Shown here in pieces: positions 45,031-54,626 of a DNA stretch of 64,000 bases. A program made the translations under genes and the position numbers. The stretch is from Metallyticus violacea (taxonomy: Eukaryota > Arthropoda > Insecta > Mantodea > Metallyticidae). The stretch lies in the NCBI GenBank assembly GCA_030762175.1, contig CM060835.1:82742501-82806500 (forward strand), read 5' to 3'. The notes under the pieces are model-generated. The model was not told the DNA's origin. It did not search any database and worked only from the letters and a program-made list of their open reading frames with translations. The number at the start of each line of letters is the position of its first letter. Position 1 is the stretch's first letter.

Positions 45031-48000
45031 TTGTTTCTTATTTTAACAATAGCTATCCTTTCATGGAATGTGCGTGGACTCCGCAGCCGAAGGCCTGACC
45101 TAGAGTTACTTTTACGCTCTACTGACTCTCCGCTTGTGTGTCTCCAAGAGACCAAACTTCGCCCGCAAGATTCTTTTACTTTACGCGGTTACTCTTCGGT
45201 GAGGTTTGATCTTCCTCCCGCAGATGGCATTCCCGCGCATGGGGGAGTTACAATTTTAATCCTAGATGACGTGTACAGTACTTGCATTAACCTCCAGACT
45301 CCTATACAGGCTGCTGCAGCTACAGTTCACTTCTCTGGCCTTAGTTTTTCTGTGTGCAGTTTACTTACCTCCATCTGCCACTGTCGCAATAGTTGATCTG
45401 AATAATCTCTTGTCTCAGCTACCACCACCTGTCCTACTTTTGGAGGATTTTAACGCGCACCATCCCCAATGGGTTTCCAACACGGAGTGTGCCAGGGGTA
45501 GCATGTTGGCAGACTTTCTAGACCGCCACCATCTCATCCTGCTCAAATCTGGTCAACCTACTTTTATTTCTGACAGTACTCATTGTTTTTCACACTTGGA
45601 CTTAGCCTTTTGTTCTGCCTCACATGCTGTACATTTTACTTGGAACGTCCTCTCCGATTTATATTCTAGTGACCACTTTCCGTATCAGATACACGTACTT
45701 TCTTCACACGCACATTCTCAGCGCGCGCCAAGTAGGCTTATTGTACAGGCAAATTGGCACCTCCTCCGACCTCTGGCTGTATTTTCAGGGTTAGATTTTC
45801 CATCCATCGAAGCCGTAATCGAACACAGCGAAAGGGTCATCCTTAATGCCGCAGATCAGGCTATTCTCCGTCGTCTTCCCACCCCAGACGCTTTCCGGTT
45901 CCCTGGTGAACCGATGAATGCCGGGATGCGTTGCATGCACGCCGAGATGCTCTACGAGTTTTTCGTGGTTACTCTACTTCAGCAAACATGAATCGCTATA
46001 AACAACAGCGCGCCAAATGCTGTCGAGTCATTAAGGATAGCAAAAAGGCGTCTTGGATTGCTTTTACCTCCTCTTTTAACCGCACAACGCCTTCATCTGT
46101 AGTTTTGGAACAGCTACACCCGTTTCGGGCAAATCTAGATTTACGCCTGTACCCGATCTTAGGATATCAAATCGAGTGCTTACTGCTCCGATTGATATCG
46201 CCAATATTTTAGGACGCACTTTCGCTGATATTTCGTGCTCCGCCATTTACCCTCCTTTTCGCATATTAAAGGAGCAGGTCTAGTCGAAGGGTTTCTGTTT
46301 TGCCTCCAACCAGCAGGAGAACTATAATATCCCTGTTACAGCAAGGGAATTGCAGTATGCCCTTACGAACTCTGGGCACTGCGCACCAGAGTCAGATAGC
46401 ATTCATGTTGCTATGTTGCAGCATCTGCCAGCGAATGGCAAGGCTTTTTTACTTCATACTTTTAATTCTGTTTGGTGTAATGGAACATTTCGGAGCACTT
46501 GGCGAAAGGCCACCGTCATACCAATACCTAAATCTGGTAAAGACCCACACCTTCCTTCCAGTTACCGTCCGATTTCCCTCACCATCTGCGTCTGCAAGGC
46601 GATGGAACGCATGATTAACGGGCGGCTTATATGGTGATTGGAGTCGAGGCTTTTATTGACGAACGCTCATTGCGGTTTTCGGCGTCATCGCTCTTCAGTC
46701 GACCACCTTGTGTCTCTAAACACCCATATAATGGACGGTTTTGTACGGAAGTGCCAAACGATCGCCGCATTCTATGACCTGGAGAAAGAGTATGATACTT
46801 GTTGGAGAAGCGGTATCCTTCGAACGCTTCACGATTGCCATATACGCGGTCGTATGTCTATTTTTATTCAAGAATTTATGAAAGACCGGGTTTTTAATGT
46901 TCGCGTGGGATCAATTTTATCATCTAGTTTTATTTAAGAGAACAGTGTATCTCAGAGCTCCGTACTTAGTTGCACACTGTTTGCCATTGCTATCAATTCC
47001 ATCACTGAGTGTTTACCGCCAGGAATACAATCGTCGTTATTCGTTGACGATTTTGCCATCAATCTTTCCTCTCGGAGAACTTGTCTTTTGGAACGCCGCC
47101 TCCAATGCTGTCTCGACCGCCTTTACGCTTGGAGTGTAAATCACGAGTTCCGTTTCTCCGCAGAGAAGACCGTCTGCATGAATTTCTGGCGTCGCAAGGA
47201 GTATCCTCCACCAATTCTCCATCTTGGCCCAGACACACTCTCTTTCGCAGACGAAGTTAGGTTCCTTGGCTTGGTGTTTGATAGAAAAGTATGCTGGTCA
47301 TCGCATATTGCACAACTCGGAGGTAAGTGTGAACGTTCTCTTTATATTTTACGTGTTTTAAGTGGCACATCTTGGGGAGCTGACCGGTCTGTTCTTTTAC
47401 GCTTTTATCGATATCTAATCCGGTCAAAACTGGATTCTGGCTGTGTAGTTTATGTTTCAGCGCGACCTTCCGCTCTTCGTCGCCTTAACCCATTCATTAC
47501 CGGAGTATCCGTGTCGCTGTGAACATTCCCAACCAGTCCTGTGTCAAGTTTATGTGCGGAGTCTGGAGAACCTCCGTTGTTTTATCGTAGGGATCTTTTA
47601 CTTTCTGCGTATGGTTGTCAACTGGCTGCGCAACCTCGTCATCTCACGAATGAGCCGTTTTTTAATGTGTGTCTCGCTCCATTTTATGCTGCTCGGTCTT
47701 TTACTCCTAGACCTCCTGGGTTTCGTTTTCGGGAGCTGTTAAGGACGTTGGACATAAAATTGCCTGCTTTTTTCTTAATCGGGGAAATTTCTTCGCCACC
47801 TTGGATTTTAATACAGGCTCTCGTTCATCTTGGGCTTTGTCCTAAGTCTACGACCGCAGCACCTGTTATCGTTGTCGTTTTAGCGAGATCCTGTCATCTT
47901 TTACTGGATGGAATTTTATATATACCGACGGCTCGAAATCTGACACTGGAGTAGGATGTGCCTTTGTTTTTAATGGAGCTAGTTTTACGTTTGGTCTTAA

Positions 48001-48690
48001 CGTTGCGACATCTATTTTTATAGCAGAGCTTTGTGCTATTTTATTTATTTATGACTAGGGACTGGGGAACAGTGTCATTTGTTCCGAGTCTATGAGTGCG
48101 CTTTTATTTTTTAGAAATCTGTACAACTTCCACCCTATTGTACAGAAGGTCCAGGATGCAGTGGTAACGCTTTTTGAAGCTGGCGTCAGGGTAACACTGC
48201 TATGGATACCTGGACATGTGGGACCTCCAGGTAATGAGGCCGCAGATGTCGCAGCTAAATCCACCCTTTTAGACCTTGCTGAATACGAGCATCGTTATTA
48301 CTCGGGGGATTTTAGCCATTCTTTACGGCGAGGCGTGCTCTAATTACTCCCTACTAATAAGCTCCGTGAATGTAAATCCGCCCCTTTTAACTAGTCGACT
48401 TCTTCTTGCGTAGTTCGTCGCGAAGAAGTGATTTTATCACATTTGAGAATTGGACATTGCCGTTTTAGTCACCGTCACCTTTTTAATGGTCAACCGGCTC
48501 CAGCTTGCCCTCACCGTGACCACCCCTTTACAGTGCGTCACATTTTACTCGAAAGTCATCATCTAGCAGCTTTTAGACTTTCCTTAGGTTTGCCCTCCTC
48601 TATTGAGGAGTTATTTGCAGATGATGTGGTTGCTGTTGAGCAAGTGCTCCATTTTATCCGAGTTTGTGATTTTTGGAGCAAGGTGTGATT
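45031..48690 (+). pseudogene. LINE ORF2: endonuclease, RT and RNase H, frameshifted
   Basis: Endonuclease: ILSWNVRGLRSRRPDLELLL (45050-45110, SWN..GL), VCLQETKL (Glu catalytic), VFLCAVYLPPS, LLEDFNAHHPQW (the GDFNAHH motif with G to E), ending with DLYSSDHFP (the SDH motif). RT: ATVIPIPKSGKDPHLPSSYRPISLT (46515-46585), CGFRRHRSSVDHL, FYDLEKEYDTCW, LFVDDFAINLS (about 47033-47065; F/YADD with A to V), SAEKTVCMNFWRR and FLGLVFDRKVCWSSHI. RNase H: FYIYTDGSKSDTGVGCAFVF (47910-47970), a TLLWIPGHVGPPGNEAAD block (about 48195-48245). At least eight frame breaks, hence inactive. Confidence 0.9.
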
Positions 48691-48725
48691 TATATCAATT
48701 CATTTATGACGGCATGTTTTAGATT

Positions 48726-49146
48726 ATTTTAAGACTCTTGTGTTTTCAGCTATTGCAGATGCATTTTATTACCAGCCTTTATTTGTAGTAGTGCATATTG
48801 CCCTCGTTATTAGTTTTGGGGTTTTTATTGTTCCCCTTTTAGACCATTAAAGGACTGTTGTGTTTTCAGCTCTTGCTAATGCGTTTTACTGCCAGTTTTG
48901 TTTATTGTTGACCATATTGCCCTTGATATTTCTTTTGGGTTTTTACTGTTACAATTTTGGACAATTGTAAGATGGTTATGTTTTGTGCTCTTGCGGCTGT
49001 GTTTTAATAGCAGTCTTGTTAGTTGACCATTTTACTCTTGTTATTTATTTTAGGGGTTTTTATTGTTCCTATTTTAAACCATTATAAGACTGTTGTGTTC
49101 TCAGCTCTTGCAGCTGTGTTTTAGTGCCAGTCTTGTTTGTTATAGG
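48726..49146 (+). repeat. tandem repeat in LINE 3' UTR, period about 118 bp, 3.5 copies
   Basis: Units start near 48728, 48848, 48966 and 49083, each opening with a version of taagactgttgtgttttcag. Later in each unit come ctcttgcagctgtgttttag, ccagtcttgtttgttgacc and gggtttttattgttcc. The fourth unit is truncated. Units are diverged from one another by obvious substitutions and small indels. Confidence 0.8.
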
Positions 49147-49669
49147 GTTTTATTTCATTGCACAGAGTGCTACTGTTACTTATGTTAAGCACTGATTTTG
49201 TGCTGATTACTTATTTATTTTTTAATTTTGGTGCAGTTTTTAATGTGTTTGGGTGCTAATGACCTTAGTAGTTTTGTGCCCTTTAAGCAATAATCATCAT
49301 CCAAAATTTTTCTTCCGTGCCACCATCTTCTTAAGCTTGTATCATTTCTGTTTTGTCAGTCCTTTTCTCAATTCATCTATCCCATAATAATCAAAATAAG
49401 AACTACACCTTTTTTTTTTATCTCCAGAAATGGGACACATGCTCTATTCTATGTTTCCTTAAATGCTTCAGTCTCCAAACAATATCCTCCCCTTTGTATT
49501 ACACTTATCAATATACATATTTCTCTTATAGTCAATCTGTAACTCTTTTAAAATGCAGGCTGATCTAAAAGCCCTAATCTGTTTTATACAATAGTATCCC
49601 AAAGCTAATAAATATTAGATATATTATAGGTGTCACAATTGACCAGCATATTCAGCTAGTTCATTGTGT

Positions 49670-49963
49670 GACCGCCAAGGGTGGCCGAGGTCGTTAAATC
49701 GCGGACTCGTGAGCGGGAGGTCTGGGGCTCGAATCCTGCCAGGACCATCCTCCCTGATTGAGGTTTTTTCCAGGTTTTCCTCAGTCCTCATAAATGGCAA
49801 ATGCCGGGGAGGTACCCTAAACTTAGGCCTGGAACGTTTCCTTCCTTAAAAGAAAATAATAAATCCTTTTCCAATATATCATTTCGTTTATCACCAATGT
49901 CCATTGCCTGTGGTGCCTCTGTAGCAAAAAAGGGCATTAAACACTATTCATTCATTTATTCAT
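49670..49963 (+). mobile_element. SINE-B copy with 13-bp target duplication
   Basis: The copies of tagttcattgtgt at 49657-49669 and 49964-49976 flank it. The head reads ggtggccgaggtcgttaaat and ggggctcgaatcctgccagg, and the body and tail match 11081-11355 closely; the tail carries a short attcattcattt expansion. Confidence 0.92.
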
Positions 49964-50129
49964 TAGTTCATTGTGTCCCCTGCATTTCATAGCATTGTTC
50001 CTAACAATTCATATTAGCTTTGAAAATATTGAAAAGCATGTTACTGCTTCTATTGTTTTATAAATGCACTGTCTTTGGGTGAGAAAAATTAGGAACCTTT
50101 GTTTTGTGCATCTTGGACTTAATAAAGTC

Positions 50130-50300
50130 TCAGTCAAAGAAGTTAAGATGAGTGTGGTGCCCAAATTTGCAGTCCGTTTTACCTAACCACCTGTTCCTAA
50201 AGGTTGCAAGGTGAGGTGGAATGCCATCTTGCTGCAACATCACAGAGATTCATACACCATCCTGATTAAGCTGTGGTTTAAAGAATTACTCTAACATGCC
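50130..50300 (-). pseudogene. Tc1/mariner-type DDE transposase fragment
   Basis: On the - strand, from about 50253, MLQQDGIPPHLATFRNRWLG then KTDCKFGHHTHLN. The QQDG.PPH block is the second catalytic segment of many mariner/Tc-like transposases (QQDGAPPHF). Nothing else of the gene is recognisable, and the upstream intron continues without terminal repeats. Confidence 0.55.
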
Positions 50301-50726
50301 CAATTTAAGGTAATGGATGATAATTTAATATTTTATTTAGGTTATTTTTACTGACACACACATTCTAGACAGTCATTCATATAACATAGTGACCTAATTT
50401 TTCTTAATGGTGAATAACATTTCATGCAATCTGTTTGACACATAAAATGGGAAGTTTGTCACATATTGCACTTCCCTCCCTTACTTTTACTGGTTGTAGA
50501 TACATGGCAGGCAGGGGAAGAAGTTTAATATGTGATTAAACACAGTAAATTATTGGTGCTATGTATAGATGCTTTGTCACTAACTACTCTGTTTTCCCAT
50601 AGTTGATACACAACTGTTTTTGCTTTTTCGGTTCAATCATTCTACTTAGTTTAATTTCTAAATAAACTAAACACAACCTTAATTGTATACTGACAATAAT
50701 AACATTTAACTTATTTCTCCCTACAG

Positions 50727-50905
50727 TTTTGACAAAAATTGCACTCTGGAAGAAAGTAAACTTGGGAATGACTTTGAAGATGAATAAGCTGAAAGTTCTT
50801 GTAAAGCAGTTGGAAACTAAATGTGGATCAGTGCACAGGAGGACATTGGAGTTACAACAGAGCTCACATTTGAACATTGGATGTCAGGACACTTTACTGT
50901 CTTAG
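50727..50905 (+). CDS. likely IKK-like exon: scaffold domain, 3' boundary uncertain
   Basis: A strong acceptor (taacttatttctccctacag) ends at 50726. The frame that completes the one-base overhang from 37002 stays open for 58 codons and reads LTKIALWKKVNLGMTLKMNK followed by LKVLVKQLETKCGSVHRR and TLELQQS, then stops with TAG at 50903. IKK beta has [41 protein letters not shown] in this place. The splice phase and match both fit, but the residues after QQS have no counterpart. The exon may end by a donor near gat|gtcagg (about 50882), or the stop may define a short C terminus. Confidence 0.65.
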
Positions 50906-51509
50906 TACGAAAATCTGTATTATTTATTTAACAATTGAATCTCATAACTTTAAGGACATAACAGAACTTCAATGTGTACACATTTGCTGATTTACCAGCT
51001 TGCTAATATAATTTTTATGATGAATTACTATTTCTTTTGCTCCAAATCCCAGCTGTATTTCTAGGAATGAATGATTCATTTAAATATAACCCATTCATCC
51101 ATGTACAATGAGGTAATCCAGTTTCAGGCTGGCAAAGTGTGATTGAGTACTGAGAGGCCAATCATCAAGGCTATATAATGCATGCATGTTGCAGCTTGTA
51201 GTTTGAGAGAATCTTTGTCTGTGAACTCTAATGGGTTAACTCAGTGTTTTCATTGTGTGTAAACTATGTGTAAGTGTTCTTCAATAATTATACCAATATA
51301 TATAGTTTTGAACAAGTTTTTATGTATGACACTGGTGTAAAAACAGATTCTTGCAGAGAAGTGGTAAGACAGTTCACAAGAAAATATGCTGACAATCAGG
51401 TTCCAAGTAGAGAAACTGTTTGCAAACTTAAAAAGTTATGAGAGTCAGTATATATGAATAACAAGAAACAAATATTAAAATCATTGTGTGCTGGAATCAA
51501 ACTAATACT

Positions 51510-51756
51510 GTTTTTTGATATCATTGTATGATTCAGTTGAACTACACACTCTTAAAGCTTCACTTACTTTTCATAAATGATCAACGAATGATCTGACAGT
51601 TGAACTTTAGCCTGGCTGAAGATGGGAACTAAATGTTCTCAAAACCGGTTCCATACATTTATGAAAAGTAAGTGAAGCTTTAAAAATGTGTAGTTCAACT
51701 GAATCATACAATGATATCAATTAGCTTCACTGTGCAAGTTCCAATTTACATTTAAG
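51510..51756. mobile_element. PLE family A fold-back
   Basis: The arms start gatatcattgtatgattcag (51519) and end with catacaatgatatcaattag plus the cactgtgcaagttccaattt extension. Between lies a near-complete right terminus on the + strand with gcctggCTGAAGATGGGAAC and GTTCTCAAAACCGG (51620-51655). In that ribozyme the GAAA box reads AAAA. Flanks taatactgtttt / taatactctttt differ at one base and may be the target duplication. Confidence 0.75.
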
Positions 51757-51794
51757 TAATACTCTTTTGCTCCACTTTCTGGTTTAAATATGTA

Positions 51795-51831
51795 GGACTG
51801 GTTTCATGAACCCTTCGTTCACATCGTCACT
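51795..51831 (-). ncRNA. hammerhead-like motif, one core change
   Basis: On the - strand: GUGACGA (CUGANGA with C to G at the first position), helix II UGUGAAC/GGUUCAU with loop GAAG, GAAAC, CA, GUC, CUACAU. The GAAA box and GUC triplet are intact. Confidence 0.6.
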
Positions 51832-52545
51832 CTCTAGTCGACTGGAGGATAAACTGTTATGCTATAGGAATATGTAATCTGTTCTGGTGGAGATGTGTAA
51901 ACTAAAAATTTATATTTTCATCACTGGAAGTGTCTTTGTACTTGTAAGTATAGATTTTCTCCCATGTTGCTAATTCTGTAGGTACTTGCACTGGTTTTAA
52001 TAATTTTGTTTTATTCAATATAAAATGATATGATATCCCACTGCTGATTACTGTCATTAGCATTATCAATCAGGAGATTTTTAACATTGAATCTTTTTAC
52101 AGGTACTAACCTGATATTAAAATCTTTTAAGAATCTTCTGAATTTTTGTAGCCCTGTCAATATTCCATAAGAGAAAAAAGCAGGTATTTATAAAATAAGT
52201 TTTGCAGAATGTGAAAAGATCTACATTGGTAAATCAAAGAGAAACAAAGGCACATGGCTAAAAGAACATTTTAGAAACATAAAATACAAACAGTGAGAAA
52301 TCGGCAGTTTCATAGCATTTCTGGACGAAAACCACAACATATGAAATGAAACAAAATTATTAAAATCAGTGCAAGTACCTACAAAATTAGCAACATGAGA
52401 GAAAATCTACATTTAGAAGTACAAAGATAGTTTAATGAACTTCAATACTTCCGGCGATGCAAAAAACAAACTTTAAGTTCATCACACCTCCACCAGAGCA
52501 GATTATACATTCCCATAGCATAACGGTTATCCTCCAGTCGACTAT

Positions 52546-52590
52546 GGGCTGATGATGTGAATGTAGGGTTCGTGAAACCGGTCCTACATA
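52546..52590 (+). ncRNA. hammerhead ribozyme motif, canonical CTGATGA core
   Basis: CTGATGA at 52549-52555, a short helix II (GAA 52559-52561 with TTC 52569-52571 extended by wobble pairs), GAAA 52574-52577, C-CG-G, GTC 52581-52583 (predicted cleavage after C52583), then CTACATA. Core and cleavage triplet are the textbook forms. Confidence 0.78.
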
Positions 52591-52974
52591 TTTAAACAAG
52601 TAAGTGGAGCAAAAGAGTGTAAGTTCAACTCAATCATACAATGATCTTAATATATGATTAACTTGACTGTGCAATGTTCCAATTAACAATTTTAAACAAG
52701 AAACATGTTTTGAAGTGCCATGTTCTAACAGAATAAAGGTTATGTGAAAAATACAAATTTACAGGGCAGATGCTGGCAGTGAATTGCCACCAAGGGGCAT
52801 CATTTTCAACATCTCTTATAACACAGTTTAGTGTTTATACTTATCAGTTTTAAATATGGTATCTTTTATGCTGTTGGTAAAAATAAAAATGCTAACTTTA
52901 TGCCCAGGACATAGCGCCAGTTTCATCAGTAGATGTTAAAAATGCACAAACAAGTTGTTTGTAAATTATACTTA

Positions 52975-53255
52975 ATCTGTTGTCTAACACACTCTTATGC
53001 TTCACTTACTTTTAAATACGGTGGGCCAGTATAAGAGTGTGTTAGACGACAGATTAATTATATTCTTAATTATCTAGTGAGTCAATTTGATAATCTTATG
53101 TTCCACTTACTGTTGAATTATGCAAAAGCCTGCGAAACTAGTTTTGCATAATTCAACAGTAAGTGGAGTTGCAGGCTTTTGCATAATTTAACAGTAAGTG
53201 GAGCATAAGATTATCAAATCGACTCACTAGATAATTAAGAACATAATAGTCACTT
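52975..53255. repeat. PLE-derived fold-back with a partly deleted hammerhead
   Basis: An arm at about 53060-53132 (attcttaattatctagtgag, aatttgataatcttatgttc, cacttactgttgaattatgc) is inverted at about 53172-53243. The centre reads gcaaaagcctgcgaaactag and ttttgcataattcaac, that is GAAAC-UA-GUU with helix I UUAUGCAA/UUGCAUAA, while the CUGANGA side is missing. The terminus block resembles the one at 17380. Confidence 0.75.
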
Positions 53256-54119
53256 CACTGTAATCGTTCTGATACGAAATTAAATGTTATATTTAGATTA
53301 ATTATAATTTACATTTAACAAGCTTCATTGTGTGAGTTCCAACAGAATTTTTTAAAATGTCTTATTTTTTTAAAGTTCTTAAATGAAACAATTTGTTTGT
53401 TAGCATTATGTAAATATTTTAACAATATATTAAGACTCGTGCACTACCTAATTTTTCCAGCATAATTTTAGTTAACACATTAAGGTTTCTGAGTATTGCA
53501 AATAGCTCGTATCAAGAAGGCAGTGTCATAACCAAAAGACTTTTGAATGCACTCAGATGTACTTTTGTTTGCACAGAATAATTAAAACATACTGTTCATG
53601 CAAAGAATTTTATCAAGGGTTGAGGCACAAAGGTGTTTTAATTTATCATTTCATCTTCAGTCCTATAATGACTGTTTTTCACATTCTGTAACTTTGTAAT
53701 AATTACTCTTTTGCGTAAAAATTTTAAAGTCATTACATCTGAGAACCCTTTCCTGTTGTGAACAATTTAATATATTCAAACATGGAATTTTACATCTACA
53801 GCTGGGTTAAAGCTGCCATTTTTTAAATGATATGATTTGTTAAACTTTTAACACAATAGAAAGATGATGTTAACTTAACACAAGTTTAAAACATTGTTAA
53901 AGTTAACATTGGTTGATGAAACATAATTTTTGTTTATTTGAATGTTAAAGCAGTCTAACTTATTAGCTTTTAATATCTGTTGATGAAACTGGCCCTATCT
54001 CCCTTTTTTCAGCTGCAGTGGCTGCACTTCCTCAATAAACAACCATGCTCCAGTGTTCTGTAACTCAAATAACTTCTCTGTAAATGTATTTATAGACAAT
54101 CAAAAAAATCCAATTTTAT

Positions 54120-54427
54120 TTATTTATTTAATTAAAATGTAAATTGGAACTTGCACAATGAAGCTAATTATATAATTGATATCATTGTATGATCAGTTGA
54201 ACTACACACTCTTAATGCTTCACTTACTTATAATGTATGGAACCGGTTTTGAGAACATTTAGTTCTCATCTTCACCCAAGCTTAAGTTCAACTGAACTTT
54301 AAGGTTGAACTTTAGCCTGGCTGAAGATGAGAACTAAATGTTCTCGAAACTGGTTCCATATATTTATGACAAGTAAGTGCAGCATTAAGAGTATGTTTTT
54401 CAACTGAATCATACAATGATAACAATG
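54120..54427. mobile_element. PLE family A fold-back with flanking 9-bp repeat
   Basis: The repeat caattttat is at 54111-54119 and 54428-54436. The left arm (54140-54260) opens with aaattggaacttgcacaatg and ends in ggaaccggttttgagaac; the right arm (54318-54420) is its complement with an intact ribozyme on the + strand. The - strand ribozyme has GUGAAGA and AAAA. Confidence 0.85.
54317..54360 (+). ncRNA. hammerhead ribozyme motif, intact core and helix II
   Basis: CTGAAGA 54321-54327, GAGAAC 54329-54334 pairing with GTTCTC 54340-54345 across loop TAAAT, GAAA 54346-54349, C-TG-G-TT, CCATA. This has the best helix II among family A copies. The predicted cleavage is in GGUU^C. Confidence 0.8.
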
Positions 54428-54488
54428 CAATTTTATATATGCAAGACTTATACTATAAAGAATACATTAATAAACAATTACAAAAACT

Positions 54489-54613
54489 TGTTGAACTTTA
54501 GCCTGGCTGAAGATGGGAGCTAAATGTTCTGGAAACCGGTTCCATACATTTATGAAAATTAAGTGAAGCTTTAAGAGTGTGTAGTTCAATTGAATCATAC
54601 TATGATATCAATT
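54489..54613 (+). mobile_element. 125-bp PLE-A end carrying only the ribozyme, 13-bp target duplication
   Basis: The duplication aattacaaaaact is exact at 54476-54488 and 54614-54626. The insert begins tgttgaactttagcctggct, right at the hammerhead, and runs to the end of the terminal block (tcatactatgatatcaatt). It has no inverted arm and no coding sequence, unlike the neighbouring fold-backs. Confidence 0.88.
54503..54547 (+). ncRNA. hammerhead ribozyme motif, intact core
   Basis: CTGAAGA 54507-54513, helix II GGGAGC/GTTCTG weakened by substitutions, GAAA 54532-54535, C-CG-G-TT then CCATAC. Core boxes are consensus. It is the sole structured part of the 125-bp insertion. Confidence 0.72.
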
Positions 54614-54626
54614 AATTACAAAAACT

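Larger units (their letters stand above)
43320..49310 (+). mobile_element. I-group-like LINE with RNase H, nearly full length but broken
   Basis: The element comprises a GC-richer 5' leader (about 43320-43730), ORF1 with zinc knuckles (43731-44450), and an ORF2 reading endonuclease, RT and RNase H (45031-48690) across many frameshifts, followed by a 3' UTR of tandem repeats. The 3' end (gtgctaatgaccttagtag, then ..caataatcatcatcc) ends in a simple ATC-type repeat, as usual for LINEs of this group. An RNase H domain after RT places it in the I superfamily rather than Jockey or CR1. It is visibly GC-richer than the surrounding intron. Confidence 0.88.
51757..52690. mobile_element. PLE family D inverted dimer with ribozymes on both strands
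   Basis: The outer ends read actcttttgctccacttt with ttaaatatgtaggactgg (51761-51800) and complement (tcctacatatttaaacaagt, aagtggagcaaaagagtgta, 52582-52618). The left part codes the C terminus on the - strand (51900-52040). The right part encodes a GIY-YIG remnant on the + strand (NCRMXKDLHW and EKSTFRSTKIV-type decayed blocks; kaagagaaacaaaggc region 52190-52260) and the right terminus. Coding frames are badly broken. Confidence 0.72.
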
